A DNA stretch of 40,178 nucleotides from an uncultured Thermomicrobiales bacterium. Lineage in GTDB: Bacteria; Chloroflexota; Chloroflexia; Thermomicrobiales; UBA6265. The stretch covers positions 1 through 40,178 of the forward strand of contig CADCWE010000043.1 in the NCBI GenBank assembly GCA_902806325.1, written 5' to 3'. Both the position numbers and the translations under genes were made by a program. This document shows, piece after piece, positions 1 through 8,022 of this stretch (the first letter of the stretch is position 1; each line of letters opens with the position of its first letter). The notes under the pieces are model-generated. The model was not told the DNA's origin. It did no database searches and was given only the letters and a program-made list of their open reading frames with translations.

Positions 1-281
1 TCGGCCGCAACGCGGACGATCAGCGGGAGGTCGGCCAGCGTGGCATCCGCCGGGACGCGGATCGCCAACGTAACCTCGGCCTCGGCCCCGGCCGCGATCC
101 GCCGCCCGCGCTGCGCGATCCGGCCCAAATCCAGCCAAGCGGCGGGTGGCCCCTCGATCTCGACCCGGAACAAGGCCGAGCGGTCGGACCCGTTGCGGAG
201 CCGGATCGCGGTCGTGACGGTATCGCCGGGCGACACCCGCAGATCCGGATCGGCGACCGCGACGTCGAGTTGACCGTCCAC
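1..281 (-). CDS. Partial CDS (N-terminus only, runs off left edge): Ig-like/CARDB-like repeat protein
   Basis: Reverse strand reads VDGQLDVAVADPDLRVSPGDTVTTAIRLRNGSDRSALFRVEIEGPPAAWLDLGRIAQRGRRIAAGAEAEVTLAIRVPADATLADLPLIVRVAA without stops. Same style as the Ig-like protein at 10584-13052. Start (GTG at 281 or an upstream GTG) is uncertain. This frame is not in the supplied ORF track. Confidence 0.6.
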   Translation of the reverse strand, partial: MDGQLDVAVADPDLRVSPGDTVTTAIRLRNGSDRSALFRVEIEGPPAAWLDLGRIAQRGRRIAAGAEAEVTLAIRVPADATLADLPLIVRVAA

Positions 282-570
282 CGCACCCCGCCACCCGGCG
301 CCCCGGCGCGCACCCGCACCGGGCGACCGGGTTCTCACGCCGCGCCAACGTCAACACCTCGATGGAGGGATGGTACGACCCACGACCGGCGCGGTCAACG
401 ATCCGTTCACCCGAGACGATGGGAATCTTGGCGATCCCGGGCCGGCGAGCACGACCAGTTTTGCGGAATCGTCGGGTCCGCGGGTACTAGCCGGGTGTTT
501 CGGCCATACGGACGGTTGCGATGGCCCCACCCAACCCCTAAGATGGGCCTCGAGTTGGGGAGGATGCGCC

Positions 571-2196
571 ATGCGCGGAATCGCGCTTCGTTTGGTCGCC
601 ATGCTGGCCTGCTTGGCCTTCGTGGTCGTCGTCGACGCGCCGCGCGCGGTCACGGTCGTCGCCCAAACGGACGGCGACGGCGACGGCGTTGAAGACGGCG
701 ACGACAATTGCCTGGGCATCGCCAATTCAAACCAGAGCGACGGCGACGGCGACGGCGTCGGCGACGCCTGCGACGTTGCCCCGGACGCCGACCAGGACGG
801 CATCCCCAACGCCGAGGACAACTGCCCGTTCGTCGCCAACCGGGACCAGGGCGACAACGACGACGACGGCGTCGGCGACGCCTGCGACACCAGCTACACC
901 GACTCCGACGACGACGGCGTGGCCGACGACCCGGACAACTGCCCCAGCGTCTTCAACCCGGAACAGGAGGACGCCGACGGCGACGGGATCGGCGATCGCT
1001 GCGAACCGGATTCGGACCAGGATGGGGTGCTCGACGACGCCGACAACTGCCCCGCGGTGCCGAACCGGGACCAGCGCGACGGCGACGACGACGGCGTCGG
1101 CGATGTCTGCGAGGCGGACACCGACGTCGACGGGGTGCCCGACGACACCGACAACTGCCCGCAGGTCGCCAATCCGAACCAGGAGGACGCGGACGACGAC
1201 GGTGTCGGCGATGCCTGCGAACCGCCCGACACCGACGACGACGGGATTCCGGACGGCGACGACAACTGTCCCAAGGATGCGAACTCGAACCAAGCGGACG
1301 CCGACGCGGACGGGATCGGCAACGCCTGCGATGCCCCGGACGCCGATGCCGACGGGGTGCCGGACGCCGGGGACAACTGTCCCCAACTCGCCAATCCCGA
1401 CCAAGCCGACGCCGACGGGGACGACACCGGCGATGTTTGCGACGCCCCGCCGGACGCCGACGGTGACCGCATCCTCGACGCCGAGGACAACTGCCCGCTG
1501 AATCCGAACCCGGACCAGGTCGACCGCGACCGCGACGGCGCCGGGGACGCCTGCGACGACGCCTGCGCCGATGCGACCGCGGTGCCGACCGCGACCCGCG
1601 CGGCCGCCCGCGCCGAGACCCCGGCGGCGAACGACGAGGACACGCTGACCTTCGACATCGACGTCACGTTGCCGACCGGCGAGAAGCTGGTCGCGACGTT
1701 GGTAGGGGAGCTCAGTTCGACCATCGGCGGCGGCGCCCAAGGAACCTGGACGATGGACGGGACGCTCGATTGCCAACCGGCCGAGGCCGCCTTCGCGGGG
1801 TCAATGCGACCGGCCCGGGCGGCGTCGTTAACCCTGGCGGCGACGGCGACCTACGACCTGGAGATCACCGGCGTTTCCCTGTGGGCCGTGCCGGGGATCC
1901 GCCAACCGGAGACGCCGTTCCGGGCGACGGTTCGCGCCACCGGCCCGATCCTCGACGTCTTCACCGGTCGGGCCCGCGCCACGTACAGCGTGGCGCCGAG
2001 CCTGGAGGGCCCGTTCACCGGCATCGCCACCTTCCGGGTCAAGGACCTGAAGGTGCCGAACACCGGCGCCGGTCCGCTGGCCAGTGCGGTCGTTGGCGCC
2101 GGACCGGCGTTCCTCGCGGGGGCGACCACGTTGCCGTTGTTGCCGCTGTTCGCCGTCGGATTCGGGCTGCGTGGCCGGAGGCGGAGTCGCGGATGA
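571..2196 (+). CDS. Secreted/surface thrombospondin type-3 (calcium-binding) repeat protein with signal peptide and C-terminal hydrophobic segment
   Basis: ATG at 571 preceded by a purine-rich RBS (ttggggagga). Signal peptide MRGIALRLVAMLACLAFVVVV. Eight DxDxDG...DNCP..NxxQ.D.DxDGxGDxCD repeats. C-terminal hydrophobic stretch followed by RGRRRSRG. Confidence 0.85.
   Translation: MRGIALRLVAMLACLAFVVVVDAPRAVTVVAQTDGDGDGVEDGDDNCLGIANSNQSDGDGDGVGDACDVAPDADQDGIPNAEDNCPFVANRDQGDNDDDGVGDACDTSYTDSDDDGVADDPDNCPSVFNPEQEDADGDGIGDRCEPDSDQDGVLDDADNCPAVPNRDQRDGDDDGVGDVCEADTDVDGVPDDTDNCPQVANPNQEDADDDGVGDACEPPDTDDDGIPDGDDNCPKDANSNQADADADGIGNACDAPDADADGVPDAGDNCPQLANPDQADADGDDTGDVCDAPPDADGDRILDAEDNCPLNPNPDQVDRDRDGAGDACDDACADATAVPTATRAAARAETPAANDEDTLTFDIDVTLPTGEKLVATLVGELSSTIGGGAQGTWTMDGTLDCQPAEAAFAGSMRPARAASLTLAATATYDLEITGVSLWAVPGIRQPETPFRATVRATGPILDVFTGRARATYSVAPSLEGPFTGIATFRVKDLKVPNTGAGPLASAVVGAGPAFLAGATTLPLLPLFAVGFGLRGRRRSRG
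682..1560 (+). repeat. Tandem degenerate TSP3-encoding repeats (about 8 units, roughly 100-115 bp each)
   Basis: Recurring gacgacaactgccc...aaccaggacgccgacggcgacggcgtcggcgacgcctgcgac units within the CDS. Confidence 0.85.
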
Positions 2197-4466
2197 TGGC
2201 CTTGCCGGTTCCACTGCGCGGGTTGCCCGGCCCTGGCGAGCCGACGCGCGACGAGGGGAGCGGCGGCGCGCTCTCCGCGTCGCTGCATTGGCTGCACCGG
2301 CTGCTCGGCTGGCAGGTCGACGTGACGCGGCACCGCTACGGCGCCCTCGCCGACGACGAGTACCGCGGTCTCTACGTCCCGGATCGCGAAGCCGATTTGC
2401 TCGGTGCGCCCGGCTGGGGCGAAGGGGCATTGCCCCCGGAACTGCGGGCACGCCGCGCCGCGCTGGCGTCGGAGCGGGCGGCGTGGGACAGGGCCGGCGA
2501 GGCCGGCGACGCGCCAAATGGCGAGTTGGCGCCGCTCAAGCGCCTGGCACGTCTGTTCCGGTTGAGCGCGTTCGAGGAGGACGTGCTGCTCCTTGGGTTG
2601 GCGCCGGAGATCGATCTCCGGTTCGAGCGCTTATACGCCTACATCCAGGACGACGTGACCAGGAAGCGGCCGTCGGTGGACCTCGCGCTGCGCCTGCTGT
2701 GCCCCGACCCGGCGGCTCGCTTGGAGGCCCGGCGGTCGTTCGCGCCCGGATCGCCGCTGCTGCGTCACCACCTGATCCAGGTCTTCGAGGACGGCCAGCG
2801 CCTGCCGCCGCTGCCTGGCCAGTTCTTCAAGCCCGACGATCGGATCGTGGCCGAGGTGCTTGGTCAAGCGGACACGATGCTCGACCCGGTGATCGGGCCG
2901 TACTGCTCGCTGTCCCGCCCGGCGCGGACGATGGCCGATCTGGTGGTGCCGCCGGAGCTGCGGGAAACGCTCTCGCGGCTGGTCGCCCGGCCCGCGCGCC
3001 ACGAGCGGGGGCCGATCCTGGCCCTCCAAGGATCGTACGGCAGCGGGCGTGGCGCGATCGCGGACGCGATCGCGGCCGAACTGGCCGTGCCCCTGCTGGC
3101 GGTATCGCTGGACCGGCTGGCGGCGTCGGATCTTGACCCCCGCGAGACGCTGGAGCGGGTGCTGCGCGAAGCGGTGCTGCGCGGGGCGGCGATCTTTTGG
3201 CACCAGGCGGAGCGGTTGCTCCAGGACGAGGCAGTGACGCCCGTCGACGGCGGCGGAGGGTCGATACGCCCAGCGTCCGCCGGGCCGTGGCGCGGGGCGC
3301 TGCTGGCGGCGCTCGGAAACCACCCCGGCTGGGCGTTCCTGGCGCTCGAGGGCGGTTGGGAGGCGCGGGGCGCGCTCGGCGCGGCCGGTGGGCGGTTCCT
3401 GCGGGTGGATGTTCCCCCGCCGTCGTACGGGGCGCGGGAGGCCCTGTGGCGGAACCGGCTCGGGGCCGATGCCCCGGATGAGGCGACCTTGGCGGCGCTG
3501 GCGAGCACGTTTCGCCTCAGCGGTGGCCAGATCCGCGACGCCGTGGCGATGGCTCGCTCGGTGGCGGGGGCGCGTGGCGAAGGACCGCGCGCCGAGGATC
3601 TCTACGCCGCCTGTCGCGCGCAATCCAGCGGCCGGCTCGACCTGCTGGCGCACAAGATCACCCCAACCTACGGCTGGGACGACATCGTGCTCCCCGCCGA
3701 CCACGTCGGCCAACTGCACGAGATCAGCGCCCAGGTCCGCCACCGGCGGACGGTGCTCGACACCTGGGGCTTCGACGCCCACCTGGCGATGGGCAAGGGC
3801 CTGAACGCGCTGTTCGCCGGTCCCTCCGGCACCGGCAAGACGATGGCGGCCGAGATCGTCGCCGCCGACCTGGGGCTGGAACTCTACAAGGTCGACCTGT
3901 CGTCGCTGGTCAGCAAGTTCATCGGCGAAACCGAGAAAAACCTCGACCGCATCTTCACCGCGGCCCGGGAGGCGAACGCGATCCTCTTCTTCGACGAGGC
4001 CGACGCCATCTTCGGCAAACGCTCCGAGGTCAAGGACGCCCACGACCGCTACGCCAACATCGAGGTCGGCTACCTGCTGCAAAAGATGGAGGAGTACGAC
4101 GGGGTGGTGGTCCTCGCCACCAACCTGCGCAAGAACCTCGACGACGCCTTCGTGCGCCGGATCCACACCGCGATCGACTTCCCGTTTCCCGAGGAGCCGG
4201 ACCGGCGCCGGATCTGGGACAAGGTCTTTCCGGCGTCGGCCCCGCTGGACGAGACCGTGGACCTGGGTTTTCTCGCCCAACGGTTCAAACTGGCCGGCGG
4301 CAACATCCGCAACATCGCCCTGCTCTCGGCGTTTCTGGCGGCGGAGGAGGGGGAAGCGATCGGGATGGGCCACCTGATGCGGGCGATCAAGCGGGAATAC
4401 CAAAAAATGGGTAAGCTGCTGACGGAATCCGACTTCGGGCCGTACTTCGCGCAGGTGCGCGGCTAG
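2193..4466 (+). CDS. eCIS-associated AAA+ ATPase (Afp15/Pvc15-like, CDC48/FtsH-type)
   Basis: Canonical Walker A GPSGTGKT and Walker B ILFFDEADAIFG in the C-terminal AAA domain. Degenerate upstream P-loop-like GSYGSGRGA. ATG at 2193 overlaps the TGA of the preceding gene. Confidence 0.9.
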   Translation: MMALPVPLRGLPGPGEPTRDEGSGGALSASLHWLHRLLGWQVDVTRHRYGALADDEYRGLYVPDREADLLGAPGWGEGALPPELRARRAALASERAAWDRAGEAGDAPNGELAPLKRLARLFRLSAFEEDVLLLGLAPEIDLRFERLYAYIQDDVTRKRPSVDLALRLLCPDPAARLEARRSFAPGSPLLRHHLIQVFEDGQRLPPLPGQFFKPDDRIVAEVLGQADTMLDPVIGPYCSLSRPARTMADLVVPPELRETLSRLVARPARHERGPILALQGSYGSGRGAIADAIAAELAVPLLAVSLDRLAASDLDPRETLERVLREAVLRGAAIFWHQAERLLQDEAVTPVDGGGGSIRPASAGPWRGALLAALGNHPGWAFLALEGGWEARGALGAAGGRFLRVDVPPPSYGAREALWRNRLGADAPDEATLAALASTFRLSGGQIRDAVAMARSVAGARGEGPRAEDLYAACRAQSSGRLDLLAHKITPTYGWDDIVLPADHVGQLHEISAQVRHRRTVLDTWGFDAHLAMGKGLNALFAGPSGTGKTMAAEIVAADLGLELYKVDLSSLVSKFIGETEKNLDRIFTAAREANAILFFDEADAIFGKRSEVKDAHDRYANIEVGYLLQKMEEYDGVVVLATNLRKNLDDAFVRRIHTAIDFPFPEEPDRRRIWDKVFPASAPLDETVDLGFLAQRFKLAGGNIRNIALLSAFLAAEEGEAIGMGHLMRAIKREYQKMGKLLTESDFGPYFAQVRG

Positions 4467-4498
4467 AGCGTCCGGCACCCGATGCGGGGGAGCGCGGC

Positions 4499-7018
4499 AT
4501 GGCGGAACCGGCCCGGCTCCACAACCAGGCCCACGGCGGCGACCGGGATCGCGCAAGCCGCTCCCCGGTGCCGCCGCGCCCGGTGATGGCCGACGTCGCG
4601 CGCGACCCCCTGCTCGGCGGCGCCGTTGCCGCCCCGCCCGCCCCGTTCGCGGTTCTCGGGCGCGCCGACGCCGGGGCGCGGGGACGGGCGATGCGGACCT
4701 TGCAGCGGCGGCACGGCAACGCGGGCGTCGGGCAGATGATCGAGGCGGCGCGGCTCGCACCATCCCGGCCGCCGATCGCCATTCGGCGCTGCGGCCACGG
4801 CCCGTGCGATTGCCCGCCGGAGCGCAAAGCCGCCCACGCGGCGGCCGAGATCACCGCGATCGGCAACGACGCCGGGGCGCACGCCGAGAGCGCGATGGGC
4901 GCCGAGCTGCAACGCCGCGCCGGGGGCGGGCAACCGCTCGACCCGGTCGCCCGCGCCCGGCTCGAACCGGCGATGGGCCTCGATCTGAGCGCGGTCTCGA
5001 TCCACGCCGACGCCGGGGCGGACGTCCTGGCCCGTGCCGTCGCCGCCGAGGCGTTCACGACCGGCAACGACATCTACTTTCGTGCCGGTCGCTACCAGCC
5101 TCGCTCCGAGGGGGGGCTGCGCTTGCTGGCGCACGAGATCACCCACACGGCGCAACAAGGGCGCGGCGCGGTCGCCGGGGCGCAACGGTTCGGCTCGGTC
5201 CGGGTCAACGAACCCGGCGACGACTTCGAGCGCGAGGCGGAGCAATCGGCGAGCGCAACGATGGCGCGGATCGCGGACGGGCCCATCGCGTGCAGCGCGG
5301 CGGCGCTTCGACCGTTGGCGCGGATTCCCCGAGGCGCCGACGCTCCCATCCAGCGCCGGGCGACGGCGATCAACCAGCCGCCGTTCAACGTCACGTTCGA
5401 TCCTTCGGTGGTGGTGCGGACCGATCCCGCGCCGCCAAACGTCGGCCGCTTCGACGCCAACCCGTTTCGGGAGACGCTCAACGTCACGCCCGGCAGCAGC
5501 GGCTTCATCGTCTTTCCGATCGACATGACCTGGCGCCGGGCCGTGCCCGGCACGCCCGGCGGCGGCGGCGGAGGCGGACCACCGAACCAGCTCAACTGCG
5601 ACCTGATCCCGGACGAGACGGCCAAGCAGGCGTGCAAGGCGGGCCAGGACCCGAAGGCGTTCCTGCGCAGTTTGACCTTGCCCGCGATCTGCGGCCTGCT
5701 GGCCCTAACCGGGGTCGGCGCGGTCGTGTTCGGGCCGCTCTGCACCGTCTGCCTGACGATCGCGGCGATCTCGGCCTTAACCGGCGGCGGCCTGCCCAAC
5801 TTCTGCCAGAACGCGCTCAACAGCGCGATCAACTTCCTTTCCGGCCTGCTCGGCGGCGGGGGCGGTGGCGGCGGGGGCGGGACCACGCCGCCGACACCGG
5901 CCGGCGAGGACCGCGGCACCGGCCGGGCGACGCTGGAGACGCGCTTCGTCGTCGGCGCCGACGGCAAGATGCAGCTCTTCGGCCCGCCGCCACGGTCCGA
6001 GTCCAACGGCGTGGCCGCCGAGGTCGTCTCGCCGGTCCAGTTCTCCCAGGAGACGATCGGCTCGAACGGGCACCTCAGTATCCAACCGTTGATCCGCAGC
6101 CAAATCTCGCGCACCCGCCCGAACGGCGAGGTGGTGCCAGAAACGCACACCTTCCAGCGGATGTTCGAGGTCGATCTGGTGCTGCCGCCACCGCCGTCGC
6201 CGGTCGGTTTCTGCTGCGGCACCCAGCTCTTCCCGTTCAAAATCGCCAAGGACACCTTCGTCGACGAAGGCGCCCAGCAGAACAAGCTGCTGACCTGGGT
6301 CCGGACCCAGGATCCGCGGGTTATTTCCGGGGTGCGCGCGGGGCAGATCCCGGTCATCATCGCCGGACGCGCCAGCACCACCGGCAGTTTCGAGTTCAAC
6401 CTCAAGCTGTCCGAGGACCGCGCCCGCCGAGCCGAGCAGATGGTGAAGGACTTCTTCGGCTCCGACGCGGCGGTGCGAACGTTTGCCTTCGGCGAGCTGA
6501 CGGCCCCACCGCCGGACGCCAAGGAGCGCGACGAGGAGCGGCGCGCCGACATCAAGATCACGGCCGAGATCGCCCCGCCGGCGCCCGTCTGCGGGACGGG
6601 CAGCACCGAGGAGGCCTGCGCCGGCACGTCGCCGGTACCTGCCGCGGCGCCGGTCACGGGCGGCGGGCCGGTTGGCGAGGCGGTGGGCGGTGGTGGCGGG
6701 ACCGGTTCGGTGCCCGATGCCGGACCAGGGAGCGGCGGCGGAGCGTCGCTCGTCGTGGAGGAAGAACCCGGGGGACCGGAATCGGATGTTGCCCCGGGCC
6801 TCGCGCTCTCGACCGAAGGGATCCAGGGGAACGCGCCGCAAGACGAGATCGGCGCGCTCGTCCCCCCACCCGTTGGCGATCAGATCCTCGACCAGGGGGC
6901 CGGGACGGAAGAAACGCCGACCGGGCCGGAGCAGATTCTCGACGACGGGGGCACCGTCGAACCCGGGGTCGATGCGGGCGCTTCGATCGAGGAGTTGTTG
7001 GCCGATTTCGAGGAATGA
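4499..7018 (+). CDS. DUF4157 (eCIS core domain) protein with central hydrophobic segment, Gly-rich linkers and OmpA-like C-terminal region; candidate cargo
   Basis: AMGLDLSAVSIHADAGADVLARAVAAEAFTTGNDIYFRAG...LLAHEITHTAQQG (HExxH). Hydrophobic LPAICGLLALTGVGAVVFGPLCTVCLTIAAISAL. OmpA-like IIAGRASTTGSFEFNLKLSEDRARRAEQMV...RRADIKI. Confidence 0.85.
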   Translation: MAEPARLHNQAHGGDRDRASRSPVPPRPVMADVARDPLLGGAVAAPPAPFAVLGRADAGARGRAMRTLQRRHGNAGVGQMIEAARLAPSRPPIAIRRCGHGPCDCPPERKAAHAAAEITAIGNDAGAHAESAMGAELQRRAGGGQPLDPVARARLEPAMGLDLSAVSIHADAGADVLARAVAAEAFTTGNDIYFRAGRYQPRSEGGLRLLAHEITHTAQQGRGAVAGAQRFGSVRVNEPGDDFEREAEQSASATMARIADGPIACSAAALRPLARIPRGADAPIQRRATAINQPPFNVTFDPSVVVRTDPAPPNVGRFDANPFRETLNVTPGSSGFIVFPIDMTWRRAVPGTPGGGGGGGPPNQLNCDLIPDETAKQACKAGQDPKAFLRSLTLPAICGLLALTGVGAVVFGPLCTVCLTIAAISALTGGGLPNFCQNALNSAINFLSGLLGGGGGGGGGGTTPPTPAGEDRGTGRATLETRFVVGADGKMQLFGPPPRSESNGVAAEVVSPVQFSQETIGSNGHLSIQPLIRSQISRTRPNGEVVPETHTFQRMFEVDLVLPPPPSPVGFCCGTQLFPFKIAKDTFVDEGAQQNKLLTWVRTQDPRVISGVRAGQIPVIIAGRASTTGSFEFNLKLSEDRARRAEQMVKDFFGSDAAVRTFAFGELTAPPPDAKERDEERRADIKITAEIAPPAPVCGTGSTEEACAGTSPVPAAAPVTGGGPVGEAVGGGGGTGSVPDAGPGSGGGASLVVEEEPGGPESDVAPGLALSTEGIQGNAPQDEIGALVPPPVGDQILDQGAGTEETPTGPEQILDDGGTVEPGVDAGASIEELLADFEE

Positions 7019-7051
7019 CCCCGGCGCGGGGCGGAGAAGGGAGGAGCGCCG

Positions 7052-7744
7052 ATGGAACGCGGACGAATCGAAGCCATGCGGTATGCCGGCCCGAGGGTAC
7101 GACGCCCTAGCGAACGAGTGATCGCGGACCGGGTTGCCGAGCGGCCGCTCCAGCCGCTGGCGCACCTGCACCGGGCGGTCGGCAACGCCCAGGTGGCGCG
7201 GCTGGTGGCACAACGCGAGGACGTCCCGGAGGAAGAAGAGATCCAGGCAAAACACGACCGTACCCTGGCCCGGTGGACCGGCGGATCGGTCGCCGAACGG
7301 GAGCCGTTCCCGGAAGTCGGACTGGCCGGCGGGCGGGTCAGCGACGGATTGGCGAGCCGAATCGAGGCCCAGCGCGGCGGCGGCGGGAGTCTGGACGACG
7401 GCGCCCGGACGACCATGGAGGGCGCGTTTGGCACCTCGTTCGCCGACGTCCGTGTCCACACCGGCGGCGAAGCGGAGTCGCTCAGTCACGGGATCAGCGC
7501 CCAGGCGTTCACCACCGGCAGCGATATCTTTTTCGGTCGCGGGGCAAGCCCGGCCGATTCCGGTTTGTTGGCCCACGAGTTGAGCCACGTCGTCCAGCAA
7601 CGCGGAATGGGCGGCGGCGGCCCAATGACCGTCAGCGCCGCCGACGACACCAACGAGCGCGCGGCGGACGCCGCCAGCGCCGCCGTCGTCTCCGGGGCCG
7701 CGGCCCGTTCGGCCCAACGCCTGGCGACCGCCGAGGAAGGCTGA
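7052..7744 (+). CDS. DUF4157 (eCIS core domain) protein
   Basis: MEGAFGTSFADVRVHTGGEAESLSHGISAQAFTTGSDIFFGRG...LLAHELSHVVQQRG. Confidence 0.88.
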   Translation: MERGRIEAMRYAGPRVRRPSERVIADRVAERPLQPLAHLHRAVGNAQVARLVAQREDVPEEEEIQAKHDRTLARWTGGSVAEREPFPEVGLAGGRVSDGLASRIEAQRGGGGSLDDGARTTMEGAFGTSFADVRVHTGGEAESLSHGISAQAFTTGSDIFFGRGASPADSGLLAHELSHVVQQRGMGGGGPMTVSAADDTNERAADAASAAVVSGAAARSAQRLATAEEG

Positions 7745-7779
7745 GGCGGCTAGTTCGCCGTCCCGGCGGGATGGCCAGG

Positions 7780-7805
7780 GGTGCCGCCCCCATCGGTGCG
7801 GCACC
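7780..7805 (+). terminator. Possible terminator hairpin after the second DUF4157 gene (no clear T-tract)
   Basis: Perfect 8-bp stem GGTGCCGC / GCGGCACC about 35 nt after the stop codon. Confidence 0.35.
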
Positions 7806-8022
7806 GTTCTCGGCCCCGGAGAGGCTCCGTCGGCGCGGCCCGGATGCCCGTTGGGCCGCGGCGACAATTCTAATGCTGGGTCGACGGCGCCCGAGATCGC
7901 AACTCCTTCAAAACGTAGGCCGGAGGATTGACCGCCCCGTGGCAAACCGTGGTTCACAACGAGGCCCGGGCGCGGCGTCGGGCGGGCCGGGATGCGCGCG
8001 CTGGCCGCGACCACCGGTGGCG

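Noticed and set aside
682-1560. Regular repeats that could be mistaken for a CRISPR array or minisatellite
   Set aside because: Repeats are in-frame, degenerate and encode TSP3 calcium-binding motifs; no conserved direct repeat with unique spacers.
894-1776. Long ORFs in other frames and strand over the TSP3 repeats
   Set aside because: Shadow frames of the codon-biased repeat; low-complexity translation with no recognisable domain.
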